In this document: one piece after another, positions 35,229 through 44,210 of the stretch
Numbering within the stretch: the first letter of the stretch is position 1
Layout of the letters: each line of letters begins with the position of its first letter
Origin: an uncultured Muribaculaceae bacterium
GTDB taxonomy: Bacteria > Bacteroidota > Bacteroidia > Bacteroidales > Muribaculaceae
Reading direction: 5' to 3'
Assembly (NCBI GenBank): GCA_910587075.1
Contig: CAJUKE010000015.1
Span: 1-64,000, forward strand
Length of the DNA: 64,000 nt
The notes under the pieces: model-generated
Told to the model about the DNA's origin: nothing
The model's database searches: none
What the model saw: the letters and a program-made list of their open reading frames with translations, nothing else
Program-made: the position numbers and the translations under genes

Positions 35229-36722
35229 ATGAAAAAACTCAGCATACTACTGACCGGCGTTCTCGCCCTCGCGGCCTTCACCGCCTGCGATGAAGCGCCC
35301 GAGGCCCCCAAGCCTCAGAAGAACCCCCAGCCGGCTATCTTCACCAACGCCGACGTCAGCGCCCAGCTCGCCGCGCCCCTGGCACAGGCCTCCACTCCCG
35401 GCGCCGAGCCCCTCAAGCTCCAGGAATACCGCGAAGCGGGACTCATAACCCTGATGGACAACGTTTCGGCCATCAACGTGCCAGCCGGTTCCGAAGTCGT
35501 GTTCGACCTCAAGCTCTCGACCGACGAGGCATTCCCCGCGGAGCAGACCACCATCCTCACCGCCTCGACCAACGCGCAGGGGCAGGCCACGATCCTCACC
35601 TCCGACTGGAACGACGCCCACTACTTCCTGGCCGGCAAGTCGATGACTCCCCGCAAGTTCTACTACCGGGTATACGGCTATGTGAGCCTCGACGAAACCC
35701 GCTACGCCATCGGCGAGGCCGACCCCTCCGACCCCTCCGCGATGGTTGAGAAGGTGTTCGCCCAGGGCGAGTACGAGGAGGTTCCCTTCGAGCTGTTTAT
35801 CGACTCAGCCTACTACTTCCTCGGCGACTGCACCACCTGGGATTTCGCCGAATGCGCCCCCTACAAGTTTGACCACACCGGCGACGACGTGTACGAGAAC
35901 CCCGTGTTCACCTTCAAGTTCGAGGTGCCCGCCGACAAGGCCGCCAAAGGCGCTTACTGGAAGGTCGCTTCGCAGACCGCCGTCGACACCAAGAGCTGGG
36001 ACGCCGTATACGGCCCCTCCATCAACGGCGACAAGAGCCTCAGCGGCAATCTGATCGTGGCCGGACAGGCCGGGCAGATCACCGAGGCCGGCGAGTACAC
36101 CATCACCATCGATATGGAGAAGATGACCTACGAGATCGTCAAGAAGACACGCCCCGAATTTGTCGTGGTGGCCAGCGAGGCCAACGGCTGGAGCCAGACC
36201 AACGGCAAGTCGCTCCTCACCTGGTCTAACAAGGAGGACAAGGACAAGCAATACTTCTGCGGCGCGGCTGTTGCCAACAACGCCAACGGCGGATTCAAGT
36301 TCGTCTGGGACGAGAAATGGTACGGCCTTACCGCTGACGGCAAGCTCGGCGACGTGCCCGACAACATCATGGCCCCCGTTGACGACACCCGCCTCTACTG
36401 GTTCACCGTCGATACCGAAGCCCTCTCCTACACCATCAAGGAGGTAACCTCCATGGGCCTGATCGGCATCAATGGCTGGGACGAGAACAACGACGTAATC
36501 GAGATGACCCCCTCGGCCGACTACCTCACCTGGACCGTCGATGTCGACATCACCGCCGGGTTCAAGATCCTGATCAACCACGACTGGGCCTGCAACTACG
36601 GCTACAACGGTGATGGCGAGCTCACCTTCGACACCGGCAACATCGAAAGCTTCAGCGGCAACTCCACCGTAACCCTCTCCTTCGCCGGCAACACCCCCGT
36701 GCTGACCGTCACCCCCAAGTAA
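35229..36722 (+). CDS. SusE/SusF-like starch-binding lipoprotein
   Basis: 497 residues; lipobox FTAC (Cys20). An N-terminal SusE-type domain (QEYREAGLITLMDNVSAINVP-like region) is followed by repeated beta-sandwich modules each with an exposed NGW tryptophan (ANGWSQTN and INGWDENND), as in the starch-binding CBMs of SusE and SusF. It tethers polysaccharide at the cell surface. It is the last gene of the operon and ends at a strong terminator. No amylase or other glycoside hydrolase follows. Confidence 0.85.
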   Translation: MKKLSILLTGVLALAAFTACDEAPEAPKPQKNPQPAIFTNADVSAQLAAPLAQASTPGAEPLKLQEYREAGLITLMDNVSAINVPAGSEVVFDLKLSTDEAFPAEQTTILTASTNAQGQATILTSDWNDAHYFLAGKSMTPRKFYYRVYGYVSLDETRYAIGEADPSDPSAMVEKVFAQGEYEEVPFELFIDSAYYFLGDCTTWDFAECAPYKFDHTGDDVYENPVFTFKFEVPADKAAKGAYWKVASQTAVDTKSWDAVYGPSINGDKSLSGNLIVAGQAGQITEAGEYTITIDMEKMTYEIVKKTRPEFVVVASEANGWSQTNGKSLLTWSNKEDKDKQYFCGAAVANNANGGFKFVWDEKWYGLTADGKLGDVPDNIMAPVDDTRLYWFTVDTEALSYTIKEVTSMGLIGINGWDENNDVIEMTPSADYLTWTVDVDITAGFKILINHDWACNYGYNGDGELTFDTGNIESFSGNSTVTLSFAGNTPVLTVTPK

Positions 36723-36775
36723 CCCCCTCCCGCCACCACGGCGCCCGCGGCACCGCCGCAAGCGCCCCCCGATAC

Positions 36776-36808
36776 AAGGCGCGCCCACCCTGGGCGCGCC
36801 TTTCTTTT
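36776..36808 (+). terminator. Terminator of the SusCDEF-like operon
   Basis: AAGGCGCGCCCA (36776-36787) pairs perfectly with TGGGCGCGCCTT (36791-36802) around CCC, followed by a T-rich run. The rest of the 306-bp gap to 37029 holds the hairpin pair at 36888-36921 and a -7 box at 36979-36986. Confidence 0.92.
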
Positions 36809-36887
36809 ACCCCGCCCCTTGCCAGCGCGCCGGCCCCTTCTCCCGCACTGTCCCGTCATTCCGTCCCGCATGGCTTTTGTATAAGTG

Positions 36888-36921
36888 CCGGTGGCTTGCC
36901 ACCGGGGCGCCAAAGCGCCCC
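36888..36921 (+). terminator. Two overlapping hairpins before the FKBP genes
   Basis: CCGGTGG-CTTG-CCACCGG (36888-36905) and GGGGCGC-CAAA-GCGCCCC (36904-36921) share two G at 36904-36905. The second is followed by TCCCCTCTTTTT, so it can act as a terminator; the shared bases mean both stems cannot be complete at once. Confidence 0.6.
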
Positions 36922-36978
36922 TCCCCTCTTTTTAATATTTTTTGTTAAAAATGATGGTGGCGGCAAGGAATTAATGCG

Positions 36979-36986
36979 TACATTTG
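36979..36986 (+). promoter_or_regulatory. -7 box of the FKBP gene cluster
   Basis: TACATTTG matches TAnnTTTG exactly and lies 42 bp before the ATG at 37029. No clear -33 TTTG is at the right distance. Confidence 0.5.
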
Positions 36987-37028
36987 CGTTTTAGAATATA
37001 GCAATCATAAGATACGACTCATAAAACT

Positions 37029-37658
37029 ATGGAAGAAAATAAATTAGACCGCATCTCCTATGCTCTCGGACTGAGCATGGGCAATAACTTCCGCGCGTCC
37101 GGCATCTCGGAACTCAACGTGCAGGACTTCGCCGACGGCGTGGCAGCCGTGTTCTACGGCTCGCAGCCCAAGATGACCTACGACGAGGCCAAGGCCGAAA
37201 TCCAGGCTTTCTTCACCGAGATGGAGAAGAAGCAGCAGGAAGCCGCAGCAGCCGCCGGCGAGGCCAACCGCCAGGCTGGCGAGGCTTTCCTCCTCGAAAA
37301 CGGCAAGCGCGCCGAAGTGAAGACCACTCCCTCAGGCCTCCAGTACGAGGTGCTCACCGAGGGTGACGGCCCCATGCCCGCCGCCACCGACCAGGTGGAG
37401 GTACACTACACCGGCAAGCTCATCGACGGCACCGTGTTCGACTCCTCCGTTGACCGCGGCATGCCCGCCACCTTCGGCGTGAACCAGGTGATTCCCGGAT
37501 GGGTCGAGGCCCTGCAGATGATGAAGGCCGGCTCGAAATGGCGCCTCTTCATCCCCTCGAACCTCGCCTACGGCCCCACCGGCACCCCCGGCGGCCCGAT
37601 CGGCCCCAACAGCACCCTGCTCTTCGACGTCGAACTGATCAAGGTGCTGGGCAAGTAA
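37029..37658 (+). CDS. FKBP-type peptidyl-prolyl isomerase 1 (no signal peptide)
   Basis: 209 residues. The N-terminal dimerisation domain (DRISYALGLSMGNNF, then an Ala/Gln-rich helix) is of the FklB/Mip type, and the C-terminal FKBP domain has VEVHYTGKLIDGTVFDSS, QVIPGWVEALQMMKAGSKWRLFIP and the AYG flap. No signal peptide is evident, so it is probably cytoplasmic. First of three FKBP genes in a row, with a 19-bp gap to the next. Speeds proline cis-trans isomerisation in protein folding. Confidence 0.92.
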   Translation: MEENKLDRISYALGLSMGNNFRASGISELNVQDFADGVAAVFYGSQPKMTYDEAKAEIQAFFTEMEKKQQEAAAAAGEANRQAGEAFLLENGKRAEVKTTPSGLQYEVLTEGDGPMPAATDQVEVHYTGKLIDGTVFDSSVDRGMPATFGVNQVIPGWVEALQMMKAGSKWRLFIPSNLAYGPTGTPGGPIGPNSTLLFDVELIKVLGK

Positions 37659-37677
37659 GAACCGTAGCGCCGAAGCG

Positions 37678-38514
37678 ATGAATAACGTTGCCAAAGCGAT
37701 ATTAGGCTGCGCCGCGGCCGCCGCGCCCTTGGTGTGCGGCGCCGCGGAGCCGTATGTGCCCACCCCCGCCGAAACCGACTCGGTGAACGCCGCCTTCGCG
37801 GCCACGATGGCCCACTACCTCGCCCCCGACCTGGCGAAACGCTTCCCCGGCGACCCCAAGGCGGTCGGCGAGTTTGTCGACGGCATGGCCCACGCGTTCG
37901 ACATCAAGAACCTCGACGCCCCCTATTACCAGGGAGTGCGCGCCGGGTTCGCCTTCATGATCGACCGCCTGGAGCAGATGCGCGACATGGGGTTCCCCGT
38001 GACCCCCGAGAAGTACCTCGCGTCGCTCCGCGCGGCCCTGGCCGACTCGACCGCCACAGGGTTCACCAACCGCGAGGCCGACGAATACCTCCACTCGTTC
38101 ATGAACAGGATGTATCCTGCACCCGAGCGGCTCAGCGACGAATCGCAGCAGGCGTTTATCGACGCGCAGCTCACCCGCGAGGGTGTGCAGCGCCTCCCCT
38201 CCGGCCTCGTGTTCGAGGTGATCACCGAGGGTGAGGGGGAGCACCCGACGATGGACGACCGCGTGCGGCTCCTCTACACCGGCTCGCTGGCCGACGGCAC
38301 CGTGTTCGACCGCACGGAGCGCCCCGTCGACTTCCCCCTGCGCGGACTCGTGCCCGGCTTCGCGGAGGGGCTGAGCCTGATGAAGCCCGGAGGCACCTAC
38401 CGCCTCTTCATACCCCCCTCGCTCGGCTACGGCGAAGAGGGAGCGGCCGGAGCCATACCCCCCAACGCCGCCATCGACTTCCAGGTGCAGCTCCTGGAAA
38501 TCCTCCCACGCTGA
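37678..38514 (+). CDS. FKBP-type peptidyl-prolyl isomerase 2 (exported)
   Basis: 278 residues. A short signal-like hydrophobic N-terminus (AKAILGCAAAAAPLVCGAA) indicates export; the cysteines are not in a good lipobox, so periplasmic is likely. The Mip-type N-terminal helical domain is followed by an FKBP domain (VRLLYTGSLADGTVFDRT, LVPGFAEGLSLMKPGGTYRLFIPPSLGYGEEGAAG, IPPNAAIDF). It is richer in GC than its neighbours. The gene sits between the other two FKBP genes. Confidence 0.9.
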   Translation: MNNVAKAILGCAAAAAPLVCGAAEPYVPTPAETDSVNAAFAATMAHYLAPDLAKRFPGDPKAVGEFVDGMAHAFDIKNLDAPYYQGVRAGFAFMIDRLEQMRDMGFPVTPEKYLASLRAALADSTATGFTNREADEYLHSFMNRMYPAPERLSDESQQAFIDAQLTREGVQRLPSGLVFEVITEGEGEHPTMDDRVRLLYTGSLADGTVFDRTERPVDFPLRGLVPGFAEGLSLMKPGGTYRLFIPPSLGYGEEGAAGAIPPNAAIDFQVQLLEILPR

Positions 38515-38573
38515 ACCCCGGCCACAAAAAACTACCACACACAACAGCAAATCACATTAAACAAACCCCAGAT

Positions 38574-39485
38574 ATGAAAAAGATCCTTCTTACTCTCGGC
38601 GCCGCCGCTCTTGTCGGCGCTTCCTTCGTATCCTGCGACAAGGGTACCGACAGCAAGGTTTCCGCCGAAGACAAGGCTTTCGGCGACTCGATCGCCGTGG
38701 CTCTCGGCGAATTCGCCGGCGCGCAGCAGAACAGCCAGTTCAACCGCATGCAGACCCAGCTCGACTCCGCCGAGGCAGCCAAATACTCCCGCGACGACTT
38801 CATGCGCGGCCTTAAGACCGTGATGGCCGCCGACACCTCCAAGCTCGCCTACTACCAGGGCCTTATGTTCGGCCTGCAGCTCATCCAGCCTATCAACGGT
38901 ATGACCAACCAGTACGGCTTCCCCGTTGACAAGGACGTGGTAATCAAAGCTTTCCAGAAAGTATTCGATATGCCCGCCGACTCCGTTCAGGCCAAGGGCC
39001 AGGAATTCTACATGGCCTACTCCACCCTCTTCCAGGAGGCCGAAACCCGCATGAAGGCACGCCAGGCCGCCGAGCGCTCCGGCTCCCCCGAGGCTCAGGA
39101 AACCCTCTCCAAGGGTAAGGCTTACGCCGAAAAGATGACCAAGGAGGGCTACACCCGCTCCGCTTCCGGCCTCGTGTACAAAATCGAGAACCCCGGCACC
39201 GGCGACAAGGTGAAAGCCACCGACAAGGTTAAAATCAACTATGTGGGCAAGCACATCGACGGCGAGGTATTCGACCAGACCCAGCCCGAACACCCCTACA
39301 CCTCGGCAGCCAACAGCTTCGTGCCCGGCTTCACCGAGGCCCTGCAGCTCGTCGGCAAGGGTGGCAAGGTAACCGTGGTTATCCCCACCAACCTCGCCTA
39401 CGGCGCTGACGGCGCCGGCAACGTGATCGCCCCCAACGAGACCCTCGTGTTCGACATCGAAGTGCTCGACGTAAACCCCGAATAA
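38574..39485 (+). CDS. FKBP-type peptidyl-prolyl isomerase 3 (lipoprotein)
   Basis: 303-residue lipoprotein (lipobox FVSC, Cys22). A long helical N-terminal domain (about 30-190) precedes the FKBP domain (KVKINYVGKHIDGEVFDQT, SFVPGFTEALQLVGKGGKVTVVIP, LAYG, IAPNETLVFDIE). Probably anchored to the outer membrane on its periplasmic face, where it could help fold surface proteins. With its two neighbours it gives one isomerase for each cell compartment. A hairpin pair follows at 39499-39578. Confidence 0.92.
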   Translation: MKKILLTLGAAALVGASFVSCDKGTDSKVSAEDKAFGDSIAVALGEFAGAQQNSQFNRMQTQLDSAEAAKYSRDDFMRGLKTVMAADTSKLAYYQGLMFGLQLIQPINGMTNQYGFPVDKDVVIKAFQKVFDMPADSVQAKGQEFYMAYSTLFQEAETRMKARQAAERSGSPEAQETLSKGKAYAEKMTKEGYTRSASGLVYKIENPGTGDKVKATDKVKINYVGKHIDGEVFDQTQPEHPYTSAANSFVPGFTEALQLVGKGGKVTVVIPTNLAYGADGAGNVIAPNETLVFDIEVLDVNPE

Positions 39486-39498
39486 TCCGCGCCTCATC

Positions 39499-39578
39499 GG
39501 GGCCGGAGGGCCCCTGACACATACACCATATCGCTGACCCCGCCATCACGGAACTTCCCGCACAGTGGCGGGGTCAGC
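39499..39578 (+). terminator. Two hairpins after the FKBP cluster
   Basis: GGGGCC-GGAG-GGCCCC (39499-39514) is followed by a long stem GCTGACCCCGCCA (39533-39545) with TGGCGGGGTCAGC (39566-39578), 13 perfect pairs. No strong T run follows. Confidence 0.65.
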
Positions 39579-39632
39579 CTCATTCAAAACCTCTTTCCCA
39601 ACATTATACACCCCCTCAACCAACACTCTGCC

Positions 39633-41672
39633 ATGAAGAAATTAGCCATATATAAGAATGACCCCTGGCTACAGCCTTACGCCGAGGCTATCGACGGGCG
39701 CCACGCCGACGCCCTGGCCAAAGAAGCCGACCTCACCCAGGCCTCCGGCTCGCTCAACGACTTCGCCAACGCCCACAAGTATTTCGGGCTCCACCGCGTG
39801 CGCGGCGGATGGGCGTTCCGCGAGTGGGCTCCCAACGCCACTGCCATATCTCTTATTGGCGATTTCTCCGACTGGAAGGAGGACCCCGCCTACGCCCTGC
39901 GCCCCGTAGGGGGCGGAGTGTGGGAGGGTACTTTCCCCGCCTCGGCCATAAGCCACGGCCAGCTCTACAAGATGCTCGTCCACTGGCCCGGCGGCGAGGG
40001 GGACCGCATCCCCGCCTACGCCACACGCGTGGTGCAGGACCCCGACACCAAAATCTTCTCCGCCCAGGTATGGCACCCGAAAGCCTACAAATGGAGCGTC
40101 GATAACTTCAAGCCCGACACCCGCCCGCTGCTCATATACGAATGCCACATCGGCATGGCGCAGCAGACCGAGGGGGTGGGCTCCTACGCCGAGTTCCGCG
40201 ACAAAATCCTCCCCCGCATTGCCAATGACGGATACAACGCCATACAGATCATGGCCATACAGGAACACCCCTACTACGGCTCGTTCGGCTACCACGTCAG
40301 CAGTTTCTTCGCCCCCTCGTCGCGCTTCGGCACCCCCGAGGAGCTGAAAAGCCTCATCGACCGCGCCCACGAGCTGGGAATAGCCGTGATCATGGACATC
40401 GTGCACTCCCACGCCGTCAAGAACGTCAACGAGGGTCTCGGCGGCCTCGACGGCACCCGCGACCTCTACTTCTACCCCGGCGCCAGGGGCGAGCACCCCG
40501 CGTGGGACTCCTACTGCTTCGACTACGGCAAGAACGAGGTGCTCCACTTCCTCCTCTCCAACTGCAAATACTGGATTGAGGAGTTCCGCTTCGACGGCTT
40601 CCGCTTCGACGGCGTCACCTCGATGCTATACTACGATCACGGCCTCGGCAAGGCCTTCGGCTCATACGGCGACTACTACGACGGGGGCCAGGACGTTAAC
40701 GCCATCACCTACCTCTCGCTGGCCAACAAGCTGATCCACGAGCTCAATCCCCGCGCCATCACCATTGCCGAGGAGATGAGCGGCATGCCCGGCCTCGCCC
40801 TCCCCTTCAAGAAAGGGGGCATAGGGTTCGACTACCGCATGGCCATGGGTATCCCCGACTACTGGATCAAGACCATCAAGGAGAAGAAGGACGAGGACTG
40901 GCACCCGACCTCCATCATCTGGGAGCTCACCAACCGCCGCGCCGACGAAAAGACCATCTCCTACGTCGAAAGCCACGACCAGGCCCTCGTGGGGGACAAA
41001 ACCGTGATTTTCCGCCTCATCGACAAGGAGATGTACTGGCATATGATGGTGGGCGACACCAACGCCGTGGTGACCCGCGGCATGGCCCTCCACAAGATGA
41101 TACGCCTCGTGACCTGCGCCACCATCAACGGCGGCTACCTCAACTTCATGGGCAACGAGTGGGGCCACCCCGAATGGATCGACTTCCCCCGCGAAGGTAA
41201 CGGCTGGAGCTACAAGTACGCCCGCCGCCAGTGGGACCTCGTGGACCGCGAAGACCTCCAGTACAAGTTCCTCAACGCCTTCGACAACGCGATGATCGAG
41301 ACCGTGAGCGCCGTGCGCGACTTCCAGGCACTCCCCGTGGTGAAGCTCTGGGACAAGGACTCCGACCAGGTGCTCGCCTTCATGCGCGGCGACCTCGTGT
41401 TCGTGTTCAACTTCTCCCCCACCGAGAGCTACTCCGACTACGGCTTCCTCGCTCCGCAGGGGAGCTATTCAACGGTGCTCTCGACCGACAACCCCGCCTT
41501 CGGCGGCTTCGGCAACATCGACGAGACCGTAGAGCACCTCACCCAGTTTGACCAGCTCTACGCCCCCGACGGCAAGGGGTGGCTCAAACTCTACATCCCG
41601 GCCCGCTCCGCGATGGTGCTCCGCCTCAACCGCCCCAAAGCGCCCCGCAAGCCCCGCGCCAAAAAGAACTGA
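39633..41672 (+). CDS. glgB: 1,4-alpha-glucan branching enzyme
   Basis: 679 residues, GH13 type related to eukaryotic branching enzymes. An N-terminal CBM48-like domain (WAFREWAPNATAISLIGDFSDW) leads into the catalytic barrel with YECHIGM, DIVHSHAVKN, FRFDGVTSM (nucleophile Asp326), ITIAEEMSG (acid/base Glu380) and SYVESHDQALVGD. It adds alpha-1,6 branches to glycogen. The lysine- and proline-rich C-terminus (KAPRKPRAKKN) is unusual. No other glycogen gene is beside it; the Sus-like operon upstream may supply maltooligosaccharides. Confidence 0.94.
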   Translation: MKKLAIYKNDPWLQPYAEAIDGRHADALAKEADLTQASGSLNDFANAHKYFGLHRVRGGWAFREWAPNATAISLIGDFSDWKEDPAYALRPVGGGVWEGTFPASAISHGQLYKMLVHWPGGEGDRIPAYATRVVQDPDTKIFSAQVWHPKAYKWSVDNFKPDTRPLLIYECHIGMAQQTEGVGSYAEFRDKILPRIANDGYNAIQIMAIQEHPYYGSFGYHVSSFFAPSSRFGTPEELKSLIDRAHELGIAVIMDIVHSHAVKNVNEGLGGLDGTRDLYFYPGARGEHPAWDSYCFDYGKNEVLHFLLSNCKYWIEEFRFDGFRFDGVTSMLYYDHGLGKAFGSYGDYYDGGQDVNAITYLSLANKLIHELNPRAITIAEEMSGMPGLALPFKKGGIGFDYRMAMGIPDYWIKTIKEKKDEDWHPTSIIWELTNRRADEKTISYVESHDQALVGDKTVIFRLIDKEMYWHMMVGDTNAVVTRGMALHKMIRLVTCATINGGYLNFMGNEWGHPEWIDFPREGNGWSYKYARRQWDLVDREDLQYKFLNAFDNAMIETVSAVRDFQALPVVKLWDKDSDQVLAFMRGDLVFVFNFSPTESYSDYGFLAPQGSYSTVLSTDNPAFGGFGNIDETVEHLTQFDQLYAPDGKGWLKLYIPARSAMVLRLNRPKAPRKPRAKKN

Positions 41673-41685
41673 CCCCGGCCCGATA

Positions 41686-41748
41686 ACCCTCTCGCGGCGG
41701 CTCCGCACAGGCACTATTCCTGGCGCGAGCCGCCGCGGCGGCGAGGGT
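41686..41748 (+). terminator. Long stem-loop after glgB
   Basis: ACCCTC and CGCGGCGGCTC (41686-41703) pair with GAGCCGCCGCG and GAGGGT (41727-41748), separated by an unpaired five-base bulge. It is a likely terminator or 3' stabiliser, followed by an A/T-rich stretch without a T run. Confidence 0.6.
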
Positions 41749-41771
41749 ACATAATTAAACACCATCCCCCC

Positions 41772-42548
41772 TTGGAAACAATCAGCGAAAACGACCTCCG
41801 CGACCTGCTCGACCGCGAGGCCGCCCGAATCAACAACCCCGAGTTCGCCCTCGGCGACCCCGTGCAGTTCCCCCGCCGCTTCGAGCGGCAGGAGGATGTC
41901 GAGATAGCCTCGCTCCTCTGCTCCTCAATAGCCTGGGGCAACCGCAAGATGATATGCTCCAACTGCGAGAAGATGCTCGCCCTGATGGACAATCAGCCCT
42001 ACGCGTATATGATGGACCGCGGCTACGAGGAGCTCCCCGATATGAACATCCACCGCACGTTCTTCGCCCGCGACCTCCGCGCCTTCCTCCGCGGCCTGCG
42101 CGCCGTGTACTCGCGCCACGCCAACCTCGACGCCTTCGCCGCCTCAATCCGCGCCGGCGAGTCGGAGACCCCGTCGTGGGCACTCGTCGAGGCCCTCAAC
42201 GCCATCCTCCGCGAGGAGAACCGCGACCACCCCGAGGCCAACCTCTCGCGCTGCCTGCCGCAGAACCTCGCGACCACCGCCCTCAAACGCGTCAATATGG
42301 CCCTCCGCTGGCTCGTGCGCGACGACGGCATTGTGGATCTCGGCCTCTGGCGCTCAATCAAGCCCTCGCAGCTCTACATACCCCTCGACGTGCACGTCGG
42401 CGACACCGCCCGCGAGCTCGGGCTCCTGACCCGCCGGGCCGACGACCGCCGCTCGACCGTCGAACTCACCGCCGCCCTCCGCCGCTTCAACCCCGCCGAC
42501 CCCGTGCTCTACGACTACGCCCTCTTCGGCATCGGCATGGGCCTCTGA
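41772..42548 (+). CDS. TIGR02757 family protein (DUF2400)
   Basis: 258 residues from a TTG start (LETISENDLRDLLDREAARIN). It resembles the conserved Bacteroidetes/Spirochaetes family TIGR02757: D(P)VQFPRRFERQEDVEIASLLCSSIAWGNRKMI near the start, NLSRCLPQN, and LYIPLDVHVGDTARELGLL. The fold may relate to helix-hairpin-helix DNA glycosylases, but the biochemical role is not established. It is 99 bp after glgB. Confidence 0.82.
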   Translation: METISENDLRDLLDREAARINNPEFALGDPVQFPRRFERQEDVEIASLLCSSIAWGNRKMICSNCEKMLALMDNQPYAYMMDRGYEELPDMNIHRTFFARDLRAFLRGLRAVYSRHANLDAFAASIRAGESETPSWALVEALNAILREENRDHPEANLSRCLPQNLATTALKRVNMALRWLVRDDGIVDLGLWRSIKPSQLYIPLDVHVGDTARELGLLTRRADDRRSTVELTAALRRFNPADPVLYDYALFGIGMGL

Positions 42549-42559
42549 CCCCTCCAATC

Positions 42560-42688
42560 CTGGAAAAACGGCAAATTCCCGCCAAAATACCTTGGAAAAG
42601 CGGCAAAATCACTGCCAAAACACTTGGAAAAACGGCAGAAACACCCTATTTTTGCCATAGAAAAACGGCACAGCCTATTTTTGCCATC
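42560..42688. repeat. Direct repeats containing GGCA/TGCC before the ATPase gene
   Basis: Units TTGGAAAAACGGCAAA... recur at about 42560, 42593 and 42625 (32-bp spacing), the last running into two copies of GAAAAACGGCA with CCTATTTTTGCCAT (about 42626 and 42660). Each unit carries a GGC ... GCC arm pair. They fill the space directly before the ATPase gene at 42709. Confidence 0.7.
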
Positions 42689-42708
42689 TTTTAGCACCAT
42701 AATTTACA

Positions 42709-44055
42709 ATGCTTTACCGAAAAATTTCCAAGGAATTGGAAGAGTATTACGCTTCTTCCCGCAACGCGTTGCTACTGACGGGTGCCCGCCAGACCGGCAA
42801 GACATTCTCCATACGGCAATTCGGCAAGACGTTCAAGCACTTTGTCGAGCTCAATTTCATAGAACGGCCCGAAGCCGCGCGCCTCTTTGAAAACGCCGTA
42901 AGCGCCAAGGACCTGCTGTTCCGCCTTTCAGCCTTAGTCGATACCCCCCTTGTGCCGGGCGAGACTTTGATATTCTTCGACGAAGTGCAGGCTTGCCCCG
43001 AAATAGTCACCGCCATAAAATTCCTCGTCGATGAAGGGTCCTACCGTTACATCCTCAGCGGTTCCCTATTAGGCGTGGAGCTTAAAAACCTGCGGTCGGA
43101 GCCGGTAGGATATATGGGTATTAAAACCATGTATCCCCTTTGCTTTGAAGAATTCGCGCTGAATCTTGGAGTGAGCGCCGACGTTATCGGCACATTGAAA
43201 GAGCATTGGGAAAAACGCGCCGCGGTACCCGAAGTCGTTCACGACAAATTTATGGAGTTGTTCCGCCTCTACCTCGTGGTAGGCGGGATGCCCGCGGCCG
43301 TGGCCACATATCTCGAATCAAACAACCTGAAGTCTGTGATGACGGCACAGCTCGACATTATCGAGCTTTACCGTCGCGACATCTCCAAATATGCCGAAAC
43401 CGACAAGCTGGCCATCAAGGAGATATTTGACCTGATCCCGTCGGAATTGAAAGCGAAGAACAAGCGCTTCATTCTGAAAACCCTCAACCAAAACGCCAAA
43501 TTCGAGCGATACAAGGACAGCTTCCTATGGCTAAAGGACGCCGGGGTCGCGATCGCGGTATACAATGTGGAGGAGCTCAAAACGCCTCTGAAACTCGCCG
43601 AGACCCGGAATCTTTTCAAACTTTTCTCGAACGATGTCGGACTGCTGGCCGCGCAATACGCCGACGGCATCCAGCTACGCATAATCAACGGCGACAAGGA
43701 TATAAACTTTGGAGCGGTGTTTGAAAACGCTGTCGCGCAGGAACTCGTGGCCGCCGATTTCACCCCCTACTACTATAACAACAAGAAACGTGGCGAGCTT
43801 GACTTCGTAATCCAACGTTCGGATTCAGTGTACCCCATCGAGGTTAAATCGGGCAAAGATTACGATTCGCATCGAGCGCTGTCCAACGCCTTGGAATGCA
43901 AGGATTTCGACATCAGAGAGGCATTGGTTCTCTGCGGCCACAACGTAAGCGTTCAGGGCCGCGTAACCTACGCTCCGATCTATATGACGATGTTCCTGCG
44001 CCCCGACGACAACGTGCCGACCCATTACTCGATTGACCTTTCGGCCTTAAAGTGA
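42709..44055 (+). CDS. ATPase with DUF4143 domain (AAA_14/COG1373)
   Basis: 448 residues. Walker A GARQTGKTF (25-33), Walker B LIFFDEVQ, sensor SGSLLG, and a C-terminal DUF4143 region with GAVFENAVAQEL and the PD-(D/E)xK-like ELDFVIQ ... YPIEVKSGKDY. These proteins are scattered among gut Bacteroidetes, often as lone cargo; their role is unknown, and the nuclease-like motif suggests DNA handling or defence. The gene is markedly less GC-rich than its neighbours and has direct repeats right upstream, both pointing to acquisition. Confidence 0.88.
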   Translation: MLYRKISKELEEYYASSRNALLLTGARQTGKTFSIRQFGKTFKHFVELNFIERPEAARLFENAVSAKDLLFRLSALVDTPLVPGETLIFFDEVQACPEIVTAIKFLVDEGSYRYILSGSLLGVELKNLRSEPVGYMGIKTMYPLCFEEFALNLGVSADVIGTLKEHWEKRAAVPEVVHDKFMELFRLYLVVGGMPAAVATYLESNNLKSVMTAQLDIIELYRRDISKYAETDKLAIKEIFDLIPSELKAKNKRFILKTLNQNAKFERYKDSFLWLKDAGVAIAVYNVEELKTPLKLAETRNLFKLFSNDVGLLAAQYADGIQLRIINGDKDINFGAVFENAVAQELVAADFTPYYYNNKKRGELDFVIQRSDSVYPIEVKSGKDYDSHRALSNALECKDFDIREALVLCGHNVSVQGRVTYAPIYMTMFLRPDDNVPTHYSIDLSALK

Positions 44056-44210
44056 CTCAGCGGGGCTCCGGCCCTGCGCTTTTAACTCGGCATTTATCCC
44101 GGCATTTAAAACGCGTTTTAAAGCGGGCGCGCGGGGCCGCTGTTTTTGGGGATTTTTTGCTAAATTCGCGGTGGAAAATGTAATTAGTGAAACAACTGCG
44201 ATTTTAAAGG

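Noticed and set aside
44105..44122. 18-bp perfect palindrome TTTAAAACGCGTTTTAAA before asd
   Set aside because: Simple A/T runs around CGCG; it could be an operator, but nothing supports that beyond symmetry.
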